DNA from: Haloarcula hispanica ATCC 33960
GTDB taxonomy: Archaea; Halobacteriota; Halobacteria; Halobacteriales; Haloarculaceae
DNA length: 64,000 nucleotides
Assembly: GCF_000223905.1 (NCBI RefSeq)
Contig: NC_015944.1
Span: forward strand, 248,001 to 312,000
Direction: 5' to 3'
A program made the position numbers and the translations under genes. Numbering within the stretch: position 1 is the first letter of the stretch; each line of letters opens with the position of its first letter. A model generated the notes under the pieces. It was not told the DNA's origin and did no database searches. It saw nothing but the letters and a program-made list of their open reading frames with translations. Positions 9,202-17,987 of this stretch are shown in pieces.

Positions 9202-10725
9202 ATGACACGGGAAACCACGGCCCTCGCTCATTCGACCGCCGTCCGGGTGTCGACGGACGGCCGATCACAGAACGGGGACCGGGTCCTCGCCGCGGCGCGG
9301 ACGACGGCGGACTCGACACCGGTCGTCAGGACAGGGCCAACGGGCATCACAGCAGCCACACCGCTAGTGATGGTTACACGTAGCGGACGGACAGCCTTCT
9401 ACAGCGACCCGTCACCGGCGACCGTCCGTGACCTCATCGACGAACTGGAAGCGGGGACAGTACCGACAGCCGATGCGGACGCTGTCGTCGAGCACGACCC
9501 CGAAACGGCGTCGCTCCCCGCCCCGGAGCGTGGCCCGCTCTCAGTCGGCCGCCGCAACGTACTGGGCCCCTGTGGCTGGGTCGCCCCGCTTTCGCCGGCC
9601 GACTGGTCGTTCGTCTCAACCCAACGGACCGCCGACGTTGCAGCGGGAGCCGGGCTGCTGGGCCGCGGTCGCGGGGACGCCGCCGCTGACGAACCGGTCG
9701 CCGATACGTGGGAAACAGCCAGCGAAACCGACGGTGACCCAGTGGTCGTCTGTAACGCCAACGACGCCAGCGACCTCCCGACGGGCGACGACACGCTCCT
9801 GTCCGGCACACCGATGGCAGTCCTCGACGGGATTGCGGCGGTCGCTGAGTACGTGGACGCTGGCGACGCTGTCGTCTATGTAAACGAGTCGGAGACCGAC
9901 TTGCAGGCGCACCTCCGCGAGGCAATCGACGCAGCCGCCGACACCCTCCCTGTCGTTCCACAGTTGGTAGCCGGCCCGGACGAATTCCGCGCCGGCGAGC
10001 CCACGGCGGCGCTCGAAGCACTGGAAGGGGCCGACCGCGTAGAACCGCGGCTCCAGCCGCCATCACCGGCCAAACGAGGCCTGTACGGCCGCCCAACAGT
10101 CGTCCACACACCGCGGACGTTCGCGCAGGTTCAGCGAGCCGTCGCCGAGCCCGATAGCGTCGACGCTGACGCCGCTGACCCCGGAACGCGAATCGTGACT
10201 GTCACCGGCGACGTTGCCAACCAGGCGACAGTCGAACTCAGGTCGAGCGCAAGCCTCGCGGCGGTTCGCGAGGCAGTCGAGATGGACGGTTCGTTCAAGA
10301 TGGCCTGTGTTGGCGGCGTTCTCGGCGGTGTCACTCGCGGCCTCGACATGGCACCGACCGCCCAGTCTCTCCGAACCGCTGGCCTCGGCACCAACGGCGT
10401 CGTCGAACTGTTCGACAGCGATCGATGTACCGTCGAGACGGTCGGAAAACGGGCACGGTTCGCGTCGATGGAGAACAGCGGTCGGTGCGTCCCCGGCCGC
10501 GAGGGGACGAAACAGCTCGCTGAACTCCTGCGCGACATATACGATGGCTCGTTCGAGAGCGACAAGATACGTGAACTCGGTCGCGTGATGCGTCAGTCGA
10601 GTAACTGCCAGACCGGCGCGCACGCGCCGCGGCCAGTGAGCACAGCCATCGACGAGTTCGAACCTGAGTTCCGCGCTCACACCGACGGCCACTGTCCCAG
10701 CGGCACCTGTACGGAGAAACTATGA
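9202..10725 (+). CDS. NuoE-NuoF-type fusion (FdhB-like) with Fe-S ligands lost
   Basis: A 507-aa partner of the downstream formate-dehydrogenase-like subunit. Residues about 10-95 align with the thioredoxin-fold [2Fe-2S] domain of NuoE/HoxF (VVRTGPTGITAATPLVMV), but the ligand cysteines are replaced (GPTG for GCxG, T for the next Cys). The remainder follows NuoF: GRGRG near 153, VVCNAND, FRAGEPTAALEALEGA, GRPTVVHTPRTF, and the N3-cluster region SGRCVPGREG near 426, which keeps one of three Cys, plus NCQTGAHAPRP near 468. FMN/NADH glycine and acidic residues are also degenerate. Start ATG 9202 is preceded by TTTTTAATC about 25 nt upstream. It overlaps the next gene by 4 nt. It may be a structural or rewired subunit. 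Confidence 0.8.
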   Translation: MTRETTALAHSTAVRVSTDGRSQNGDRVLAAARTTADSTPVVRTGPTGITAATPLVMVTRSGRTAFYSDPSPATVRDLIDELEAGTVPTADADAVVEHDPETASLPAPERGPLSVGRRNVLGPCGWVAPLSPADWSFVSTQRTADVAAGAGLLGRGRGDAAADEPVADTWETASETDGDPVVVCNANDASDLPTGDDTLLSGTPMAVLDGIAAVAEYVDAGDAVVYVNESETDLQAHLREAIDAAADTLPVVPQLVAGPDEFRAGEPTAALEALEGADRVEPRLQPPSPAKRGLYGRPTVVHTPRTFAQVQRAVAEPDSVDADAADPGTRIVTVTGDVANQATVELRSSASLAAVREAVEMDGSFKMACVGGVLGGVTRGLDMAPTAQSLRTAGLGTNGVVELFDSDRCTVETVGKRARFASMENSGRCVPGREGTKQLAELLRDIYDGSFESDKIRELGRVMRQSSNCQTGAHAPRPVSTAIDEFEPEFRAHTDGHCPSGTCTEKL

Positions 10726-13700
10726 GCACAGATAAATCGATTCCACGAGTTCCGGACCTACACGACCCACAGCCTGAGACGCCAGTCACTCACGAGTTCG
10801 AGACCGGCACCGCCAACGACCCCGACGTGGGAACCGACACAGACGACCCGACGACGCTTACCGTCGACGGCGAGCGGGTCACGGTCGCCCCGGGGTCGAC
10901 CATCATCGACGCGCTGCAGGACCTCGACGACGATATCGTCAGTGTCGACCCCGGTGCGGAGGGCGTCGAAGACGACGCCGATGTTCCGGCCCTGTGTTAC
11001 TACGACCGCGATGGGGACTGCAGCGACGAGATCGGCCCGCGCAGCGAGTGTCGCACCTGCATGGTCGAGACCGACGAACACGGCCTCGTCCCGTCGTGTT
11101 CGTTCCCCGCCGAGGACGGCCTCACCGTCTCGACAGACACCCCTGACGCCGAGGAGGCCCGTAGCGTCAATCTCGACCTCGTGCTGTCGAACCACAACCT
11201 CCGGTGTACCACCTGCAGCGGCAACGGCCGCTGTGAACTGCAGGACGCCGCCATCAGCGAGGACGTCGACCACCCCCGCTACGGCGTCTTCGACGAGCGC
11301 GACCAGTACGAACCCATCGACGACACCTCCTCGTTCATCCAGATCGACCGTAACAAGTGCATCCTCTGTAACCGCTGTGTCGACGCCTGCAACGACGTGC
11401 AGGTCGAGGGCGTCCTCCGTATCGAGGGCCACGGCGAGGACACCCGTATCGGCTTCCAGTCCGACGCCGAAACCATGCACGACTCGGAGTGTGTCTCATG
11501 TGGCCACTGCGCCACCGTCTGCCCCACTGGATCGCTGACAGAGAAGGGCATCGACGGCGCGGCGACGCTCCCGTTGCCCGGCTTTACCCAACGAAACTCC
11601 ATCGGGAAAGTCATCGAGCACGAGGACGTCGAGACAATCGACGACACCACAGCACCGAATCGCGGATTCGAACCCGACGACCCGAGAGCGGCGAAGGGGA
11701 AGCAAGGCCTCGCCAGATTCGCGTCTGCGGCGAAACGGCGGGCCGGCGACATCGCCAAGGACTACGGGAAGAAGGCGTTCCTCGCCGGCGAACACACCGC
11801 CGAGAGCATCGCGGCGAACACGATGCCCGAGGGCCGACTGTTCGACATCGCCAGCGCGGTCAGCGACTACCGCCTCTCGAAAATCGACAAGCAGGAAACG
11901 ACCTGCGGGTTCTGCGCCGTCGGCTGCCGGTTCGAGATGTGGGGCAAGGACGGCGACTCGCTCGGCGTCGTCCCGGTAGATGACCCTGACAACGCGCCCG
12001 CGAACAACTTCTCGACCTGCGTGAAAGGGAAGTTCGGCCACGAGTTCGCCAACAGCAAACAGCGGGTCACCGAGCCGCTGCTCCGCAACGACGACGGCGA
12101 ACTCGAACCGACGACCTGGGAGGAGGCGCTCGATTATGTGGCCGAGCGCTTCACCGAGATTCAGGACCAGCACGGCATCGACTCGCTGGGCTGTCTGGCC
12201 TCCTCGAAGGGCAGCAACGAGGAGGCGTACCTCGTCCAGAAGTTCGCCCGGCAGGTCCTTGGCACGAAGAACATCGACAACTGCGCCCGGCTGTGTCACT
12301 CCTCGACAGTCGCCGCGCTCCAGCAGACGCTCGGCTACGGCGCGATGACCAACCGCATCAACGAGGATATCGGCGAGGCCGACGCCTACCTCATCAGCGG
12401 CTCCAACACCACGGAGTCACACCCGGTGCTCGCCACGCGAATCAAGCAGAACGTCCGCGACGGGGCCGACCTCGTCGTGTTCGACCCGCGGAAAATCGGC
12501 ATCGCCGAGCACGCCGACCAGTACACCCGGACCAATCCCGGCTACGACGTGGCCTGGCTCAACGGCCTGATTCGGTACATCATCGAACACGACCTCCACG
12601 ACGCGGACTTCATCGAACGCAACACGAGGAACTTCGAGGAAGTCAGGGAGAAAGTCCAGGCGTTCACGCCCGAGAAAGTCGAAGACCTGGCGGGCGTGTC
12701 GCCGGAAGAACTCGCCTCGGCGGCCGAGACACTCGCCGAGGCCGACAGCGTCGTCTTCGGCTGGGCGATGGGGATGACCCAGCAGAGCCACGGCACGGAA
12801 AACCTCATCGCGATGGCCGACCTCGCGCTCGTCCTCGGGCAGGTCGGCAAGCCGGGAGCCGGCCTCTCGCCGTTCCGCGGCCAGAACAACGTGCAGGGCG
12901 GCGGTGGCGACATGGGGACGCTTCCGGGGAGCTTGCCGGGCTATCAGAACCCAGCCGACGACGAGGTCGGCGAGAAGTTCGCCGACGCGTGGGGCGAGCG
13001 CCCGCCCAAGGAGCCCGGACTCAAAGTACCAGAGATGCTCGCCGAGGCTCACGCGGGGAACCTTCGGGGAATGTACGTCGTCGGCGAGAACCCGGCGCTC
13101 TCGGAACCCGATATCCAGCACGCCGCCGAGGCTCTGGAAGACCTAGAGTTCCTCGTCGTGCAGGACATCTTCATGACCGAAACGGCGGAGTACGCCGACG
13201 TGGTGCTCCCTGCGGCCACGTCGCCGGAGAAACACGGCACGTTCACCAATACGGAGCGACGCATCCAGCGGGTTCGACCCACGTCTGAGCCGCCGGGCAA
13301 GGCCCGTCAGGACTGGGAAATCACGCAGGCGTTGGCCCGTCACCTCGGCTACGACTGGGATTACGACCACCCGCGGGAGGTCATGGACGAAATCAACTCG
13401 CTCGCGCCCATCTACGGCGGCGTCACGTACGACCGGCTCGAATCCGGCGAAGAACATGGCCTGCAGTGGCCTTGCTGGGACGAGGACCACGATGGCACGC
13501 CGTACCTCTATGACTACGACGAGGGGAACTTCAACTTCGAGGACGGGAAGGCCCGCTTCGTTCCCGCCGACGGCGGACACCCCGGCGAGATTCCCGACGA
13601 GGAGTTCCCGCTGACGCTTACCTCCGGGCGCGTGCTGTATCACTGGCACACAGGACAGATTACCCGCCGTGTCGAGGGGCTGATGAGCCACGTCGGCGAG

Positions 13701-14033
13701 AGCTTCGTCGAAGTACATCCCGAGACGGCCGAGAAGCTCGGCATCGCCGACGGCGAGTACGTCCGCGTCGAGTCCCGGCGGGGCGATATCGTCGTCAAGG
13801 CACAGGTCACCGACCGCGTCGGCCCGGGGACGCTGTTCATCCCGATGCACTTCGCAGCTGGCGCGGTCAACAAGCTTACCGGCGAGACGTTCGACCCGAC
13901 CGCCGGCATCCCCGAGTACAAAGTGTCGAGCGTCCGCGTGGAAGTCCTGGGACCGGAAACGGACGAAGCGGTGCTCCGGACGCCAGACGCCGGTGGGAAA
14001 CAGATCCGGAAGCGAGGGGCGGGCGACGACTGA
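10722..14033 (+). CDS. formate dehydrogenase catalytic subunit, Mo/W-bisMGD, FdhA/NuoG type
   Basis: A 1103-aa oxidoreductase subunit of the DMSO-reductase superfamily, most like NAD-linked formate dehydrogenase alpha. Domains in order: [2Fe-2S] ferredoxin (four Cys about 90-130, including SECRTC); NuoG-type His-Cys cluster NHNLRCTTCSGNGRC; two [4Fe-4S] sites CILCNRCVDAC and CVSCGHCATVC; a charged linker about 285-385; the [4Fe-4S] CGFCAVGC domain near 394; molybdopterin core with CARLCHSS, where Cys525-His526 take the metal-ligand and catalytic His positions; and the C-terminal dinucleotide-binding domain (SGRVLYHWHTGQITRR). All clusters are intact. Cys rather than selenocysteine is encoded. 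Formate as substrate is inferred; no fdhD or cofactor genes are adjacent. Confidence 0.88.
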   Translation: MSTDKSIPRVPDLHDPQPETPVTHEFETGTANDPDVGTDTDDPTTLTVDGERVTVAPGSTIIDALQDLDDDIVSVDPGAEGVEDDADVPALCYYDRDGDCSDEIGPRSECRTCMVETDEHGLVPSCSFPAEDGLTVSTDTPDAEEARSVNLDLVLSNHNLRCTTCSGNGRCELQDAAISEDVDHPRYGVFDERDQYEPIDDTSSFIQIDRNKCILCNRCVDACNDVQVEGVLRIEGHGEDTRIGFQSDAETMHDSECVSCGHCATVCPTGSLTEKGIDGAATLPLPGFTQRNSIGKVIEHEDVETIDDTTAPNRGFEPDDPRAAKGKQGLARFASAAKRRAGDIAKDYGKKAFLAGEHTAESIAANTMPEGRLFDIASAVSDYRLSKIDKQETTCGFCAVGCRFEMWGKDGDSLGVVPVDDPDNAPANNFSTCVKGKFGHEFANSKQRVTEPLLRNDDGELEPTTWEEALDYVAERFTEIQDQHGIDSLGCLASSKGSNEEAYLVQKFARQVLGTKNIDNCARLCHSSTVAALQQTLGYGAMTNRINEDIGEADAYLISGSNTTESHPVLATRIKQNVRDGADLVVFDPRKIGIAEHADQYTRTNPGYDVAWLNGLIRYIIEHDLHDADFIERNTRNFEEVREKVQAFTPEKVEDLAGVSPEELASAAETLAEADSVVFGWAMGMTQQSHGTENLIAMADLALVLGQVGKPGAGLSPFRGQNNVQGGGGDMGTLPGSLPGYQNPADDEVGEKFADAWGERPPKEPGLKVPEMLAEAHAGNLRGMYVVGENPALSEPDIQHAAEALEDLEFLVVQDIFMTETAEYADVVLPAATSPEKHGTFTNTERRIQRVRPTSEPPGKARQDWEITQALARHLGYDWDYDHPREVMDEINSLAPIYGGVTYDRLESGEEHGLQWPCWDEDHDGTPYLYDYDEGNFNFEDGKARFVPADGGHPGEIPDEEFPLTLTSGRVLYHWHTGQITRRVEGLMSHVGESFVEVHPETAEKLGIADGEYVRVESRRGDIVVKAQVTDRVGPGTLFIPMHFAAGAVNKLTGETFDPTAGIPEYKVSSVRVEVLGPETDEAVLRTPDAGGKQIRKRGAGDD

Positions 14034-14273
14034 ACCGGGGCGTCCGCTTCCAGCCAATACGTGGAATCATGAGCTGTCCCACAAGATACACCAACATATT
14101 TTGCATATACAACCATATCTGATTATGATCTAACTCTAAATACTAGATTTGGACATATATTTAGCCATACTAACGACATCATAGACTTTTGACTGAGAAA
14201 CGTGTGTGAACTCTGTTGAAGACTGACCAAATAGTGTAATTTTAATATAAGCTGTCTGCTCTTGGCTCAGCTC

Positions 14274-15005
14274 TCACTCGCGCGGTCCGGCCGGTCGGTC
14301 CGCGATCTCATCGAGGAGGTCGACGAGAGACTCGGTCGCCAGCTCCAGCAGCGTCTCCCCGCGTTCGGCGCTCCCCTCCCGCGGGTCACCGACGACACCG
14401 TTTTCGGTGAACTCGTCTGAATCGAACGCGAGGTTGACGCCGCTTTGCCACTCCCCCCAGCCGTCGCTGCCACCGTCCGCGGCCTCGTCCAGTCGGTCCT
14501 CGTGGACTGTTTCGGGATTCATATGCCGGAGCAGCGAGGTCTCCAGCGGCCCGCCGTGACCCATGTCGGCGCTGTGGTCACCGACCGCGTCGAACCACGT
14601 GAACGGGACGGCGAAGGCCTCGTCGTGGCGGGTTATCTTGCCGGACACTTCCCGCAAGGCGTCGATGTTGCCGCCGTGGCCGTTGACCAGCACCACATGG
14701 TCCCAGCCGTGGCTGGCGAGGCTCCGGACGATGTCACGGACGTAGGACCGAAACGTCGATTCGGAGGTCCACAGCGTGCCGGTGAACGCCCGGTGCTCCT
14801 CGGCGACGCCGACGGGGACTGCCGGTGCGACAACGACAGGGTCGTCGTACCGCTCGGCACCGCGTTCGGCGACCGCCTCGGCGTCGAGCGTGTCCGTCCC
14901 GAGCGGCGCGTGTGGTCCGTGTTGCTCCGTGCTCCCGACGGGAAGCAGCGCCAGGCTCGTCTCGACAGCCGCCATATCAGTCCAGGTTTCCGTCTGTAGA
15001 TCCAT
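14274..15005 (-). CDS. creatininase-family amidohydrolase
   Basis: Metal-dependent amide hydrolase of 243 aa (ATG 15005, MDLQTETWTDMA). The binuclear metal site motifs are clear: PVGSTEQHGPHAPLGTDT, EEHRAFTGTLW, VLVNGHGGNIDAL and DMGHGGPLETSLL with the Glu. The family includes creatininase, the archaeal FAPy deformylase ArfB of riboflavin/F420 biosynthesis, and MftE peptidase. In an archaeon ArfB is an attractive option, but nothing in the neighbourhood decides it. It is cytoplasmic. An AT-rich 240-bp spacer separates it from the convergent formate-dehydrogenase-like gene. Confidence 0.85.
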   Translation of the reverse strand: MDLQTETWTDMAAVETSLALLPVGSTEQHGPHAPLGTDTLDAEAVAERGAERYDDPVVVAPAVPVGVAEEHRAFTGTLWTSESTFRSYVRDIVRSLASHGWDHVVLVNGHGGNIDALREVSGKITRHDEAFAVPFTWFDAVGDHSADMGHGGPLETSLLRHMNPETVHEDRLDEAADGGSDGWGEWQSGVNLAFDSDEFTENGVVGDPREGSAERGETLLELATESLVDLLDEIADRPAGPRE

Positions 15006-15131
15006 GGTCACGTCTCTGTACGAAGCGGAAATAAAGCCCAGTCTCTCTCCGCCTGTTACGGTTGGTTGCCATCTACACAAAGTGGAACACGTACGGCCCG
15101 GACCACACCTCAACTGCGGAGCGACTGCTCA

Positions 15132-15209
15132 TACTGCCGGCTGTAACTATTTCAAGAGATTCGCCACCCCGAAGTGGCGAGATTCTTCACAGACGTACAG
15201 CCGGCAGTA
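15132..15209. mobile_element. 78-bp palindromic MITE-like element, copy 1
   Basis: The element has perfect 14-bp terminal inverted repeats (TACTGCCGGCTGTA and its reverse complement) around an internal hairpin TCGCCAC-N6-GTGGCGA. It is flanked by the direct repeat TCA at 15129-15131 and 15210-15212. A second copy at 45448-45525 has the same length and differs at only four positions, but is flanked by TGA/TGA. Flanks that match within a copy and differ between copies are the signature of a 3-bp target duplication. The right TCA is the stop codon of the minus-strand CPBP gene. No transposase is in the window. Confidence 0.75.
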
Positions 15210-16061
15210 TCAGTCCCCGGTCGAGGCAGGGTTGTTCCGCCGTGACCAGATCAGCGGTGTCCCGCCGGATTCGACCACCCGAACAGTCAGGTAGACAAGC
15301 GAGACGATGGCGGCATACTCGATCACACTCGCTACCAGATGTAGCTCGGTCGGGATATGCACCGATACGATTACCGGCGGCTGATTCATCGATGCATGGA
15401 ACAGGGCGACGAGCCAGAGGTTGCCCGTCAGTGCGTATACGCTCCCGTAAGCGAGTCCCATGAGCGTCAGTCCGAGGAGTCTGGCTGCCAGCGCGGAACC
15501 GACGCCGTGCCCCGATGCGAGAAACCACCGCGGGAGATGAAACAGAGCAAATAGGACTGCGACAAGGCCGATACCAGCCAGCACCGCACGCCGAGTCGCC
15601 CCGCCGGCCAGCCTCGTGAATTTCTCCTGCAGGTACGTGCGAAAGAGGAGTTCTTCCGGGATCGCAGTGAACAGAAGCGAACTGAAAAGCGCCGCGAGAT
15701 ACAGCAGCGGGTGGGCAGCGGTTCTCGACAGCGAGGCGTCGAACCCGGAGATCCCACCCACCGCGAGGGCGACCGCAACAAGGTTGTACAGTCCCCAGAA
15801 CGCGATGACCACCCCGATCACGGGTATCAGTGTGCGAACAGGCGGGAGCAGAGAGCGCGGTGAGACGGTCTCAATTCTGAGCGCACCAACGGTGAGTGCG
15901 ACGAGGAAGACACCCCAGAGCATTCCCAAGACGGGCGGCGGCGATGCGCCGGGGGAGATGATCACCAGTCCGGAGAGGACGACAATTACCAGGAGGTACG
16001 CTACAACGGGAACCAACGGCCCGCTGCTGAATCTCGGCAGGCCAATATCAGGGCACAACAT
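15210..16061 (-). CDS. CPBP-family intramembrane metalloprotease
   Basis: A multi-pass membrane protein of 283 aa from ATG 16061 (MLCPDIGLPRFSSG). It has the CPBP/Abi signature: EELLFRTYLQEKF (EExxxR, about residue 133 onward), FALFHLPRW (FxxxH) and LVALFHASMN near the end. Bacterial relatives act in prenyl-protein-like processing or bacteriocin immunity; the substrate here is unknown. An upstream TTG start (16160) would add 33 basic residues and looks less likely, although a TATA-like GGTTTTAAA sits just beyond it. The stop codon coincides with the target duplication of the MITE-like element. Confidence 0.85.
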   Translation of the reverse strand: MLCPDIGLPRFSSGPLVPVVAYLLVIVVLSGLVIISPGASPPPVLGMLWGVFLVALTVGALRIETVSPRSLLPPVRTLIPVIGVVIAFWGLYNLVAVALAVGGISGFDASLSRTAAHPLLYLAALFSSLLFTAIPEELLFRTYLQEKFTRLAGGATRRAVLAGIGLVAVLFALFHLPRWFLASGHGVGSALAARLLGLTLMGLAYGSVYALTGNLWLVALFHASMNQPPVIVSVHIPTELHLVASVIEYAAIVSLVYLTVRVVESGGTPLIWSRRNNPASTGD

Positions 16062-16622
16062 CCAGTCGGAATCCGATGGCCGACCCAAAATTATCTTCCA
16101 TCTCGCAGTCCGGTGCAAATCCGTCGACGACGAGTACCAAGGTGTGTGAATCGGCCACAACCCACAGCTCTCGACGTTTAAAACCAGTTTTTAGTCTCTG
16201 GTAGCTTTAGTATGCTCCCGACCGACGGGGCAAACGCCGGCGACCGCCTGAGACGGTTCCCGGCTGCCAGCGCCCTCCCCGTATGCCGCCGGTTTCCACG
16301 AATCGGAATCCATCCCAGTCCGGGTGTCCACACGGCAACGGGCACACCCCGCCCTCCCCGTTGTCGACTGCTCAATTAACAGTGCGTTGGTACTACAGTT
16401 GAGACCCACACCACAGACCGAAAGTAACCATGAAACGACGTGTATGCCGGTTATACTGTTGCTATGTGAATGTACGTGCGTCGGTTTTCACAGGCGACGT
16501 GTTCTGCGATATGTATCACCGAGCAGCCGGACATCTCGGTACGGCACTCGATTCCCGGGCAGTGTTCGCTGAGAGACTGGCTCCCCACAGACCGACGGGC
16601 GTATCGCGGCAGGTGGTCAGCA
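16062..16622. other. gene-free stretch between divergent CPBP and subtilase genes
   Basis: I see no convincing gene in these 561 bases; short frames have basic, unhaloarchaeal composition. At 16180-16191 there is an AAAAC-CA-GTTTT inverted repeat resembling the better palindrome at 17919-17938. The stretch probably holds the promoters of both flanking genes. Confidence 0.5.
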
Positions 16623-17924
16623 GTGCGTGATCGGACTGTGCTGCTACTGGCCGTCGTCGCAATCGTATCACTCACTGGTAGCATCGCAATGCTCGCAGTG
16701 ACAGGGCCAACAGACTCCCGCCCGGACAGGGCCGATGCCGCATCAGTATCGGTGTCGGACGGAGCAGCCGGCCGGTTCGCACGTCTCCACACGGCCGGGG
16801 TCACAGGTTCGAACGTCTCGGTCGGCATCGTCGATCCGACCGGATTCGATACGGAGTCAGAAACGATTGCCGGACAGGTCACCGAAACACGGAGCTTCGG
16901 CGGTGGGTCCGTAGACGACACACGGGAGGCACACGGAACCGCGACGGCCGCCGTCGTGTCGCGGACCGCACCGGACGCCGACCTCTATCTCGCCCGGGTC
17001 GATAGCGTCGACAGTTACCGACAGGCAGTCAACTGGCTCGTTCAAGCGGATGTCGACGTGATTGTCGCACCCGTTTCGTTCTACGGGCAGCCAGGCGATG
17101 GAACCGGACCGGTCGCCCGGAGTGCGACGCGAGCGACGGAGAGTGGGTCAGTGTTCATCGCCCCAGCCGGTAATCTCGCGCAATCCCACTGGTCGGGGCA
17201 GTACACGTCCGAGGACGTAAAGAATCGGACGGTCACGTTTACCAACGGGAGTCGGGAGAATTACGTTCGAGGCGGGACCGAAATCACGGTCTGGCTCTCG
17301 TGGGACCGGGGCCACGCAGACGAGGAGTACACAGTCGAACTGTACCGGACGAACGGAACCGACTCCCGTCTCGTCGCCCGCTCACAGCCCTACCGCGGTG
17401 ACGATGTACCAAACGAGCGTATCGTTGCCGACGTCAGACCCGGCGACTACTATCTCGTCGTTCGAGGGCCAGCATCGCCGACTGGCGCGCGGCTCCGGCT
17501 CGTGTCACCGACGCACGACCTCCAGCACACGACGACTCGGAACAGCATTGTGGCTCCGGGCACGGCCCGGAAAGCCATCACTGTCGGGGCGTACAACAGC
17601 CGTATCGACCAGCTCGAACCGTTCAGTTCACGAGGCCCGACAGTCGATAACCGGGTCGGCGTCGACGTCGTGGCCCCGGATAGACAGTTCGCCGCCGCAG
17701 CACCTGACGGCTTCGTCGGCTCTTCGGCCGCAGTCCCCTACGTCGGTGGCACCGCAGCCTTGCTGCTGGATGCAAACGAGTCGCTGTCCCCCCGCGAAAC
17801 CGAACACCTGCTGGAACGGACCACGAGAGACGTGGGACGACCGGGACTCGACAACGGAACCGGCCACGGGGCGGTCGAGCCAGTCCGCGCGGTCCGGGCT
17901 GCACAGAACCGTACTGATGGTTAA
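16623..17924 (+). CDS. membrane-anchored or secreted subtilisin-like serine protease
   Basis: Peptidase S8 homologue of 433 aa from GTG 16623 (VRDRTVLLLAVVAIV), giving an N-terminal hydrophobic segment that is an uncleaved anchor or signal. The catalytic triad can be placed: Asp in VGIVDPTGFD, His in EAHGTATAAVV, Ser in FVGSSAAVPYVGG. The substrate loop is IAPAGNLAQ, with Asn replaced in the usual SAGN context by PAGN. A beta-rich insert about residues 195-300 (NRTVTFTNGSRENYV to YYLVVRGPASP) interrupts the domain, like pre-peptidase modules. An in-frame start at 16470 is possible but would add a Cys-rich basic tail. The stop codon lies in a palindrome ahead of the regulator gene. Confidence 0.82.
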   Translation: MRDRTVLLLAVVAIVSLTGSIAMLAVTGPTDSRPDRADAASVSVSDGAAGRFARLHTAGVTGSNVSVGIVDPTGFDTESETIAGQVTETRSFGGGSVDDTREAHGTATAAVVSRTAPDADLYLARVDSVDSYRQAVNWLVQADVDVIVAPVSFYGQPGDGTGPVARSATRATESGSVFIAPAGNLAQSHWSGQYTSEDVKNRTVTFTNGSRENYVRGGTEITVWLSWDRGHADEEYTVELYRTNGTDSRLVARSQPYRGDDVPNERIVADVRPGDYYLVVRGPASPTGARLRLVSPTHDLQHTTTRNSIVAPGTARKAITVGAYNSRIDQLEPFSSRGPTVDNRVGVDVVAPDRQFAAAAPDGFVGSSAAVPYVGGTAALLLDANESLSPRETEHLLERTTRDVGRPGLDNGTGHGAVEPVRAVRAAQNRTDG

Positions 17925-17938
17925 AACTCGTTTTAACC
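17919..17938. promoter_or_regulatory. perfect 9-bp-arm palindrome before the wHTH gene
   Basis: GGTTAAAAC and GTTTTAACC with a 2-bp centre overlap the subtilase stop codon and end 49 nt before the regulator's ATG at 17988. This is either an operator for the regulator or a subtilase terminator. A weaker related repeat occurs at 16180-16191. Regulatory role is inference. Confidence 0.45.
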
Positions 17939-17987
17939 CAGCCACAGACCTTTGAAGAGTGCCGTATCATATATCCGACAGTGACCC

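Noticed and set aside
14034-14273. AT-rich spacer considered as origin or promoter island
   Set aside because: No repeats of origin-box type and both flanking genes are convergent, so it is most likely a termination region.
15132-15209. Palindrome considered as part of a CRISPR or an rRNA-type structure
   Set aside because: Only two dispersed copies, no spacers, and target-duplication signature; a mobile element fits better.
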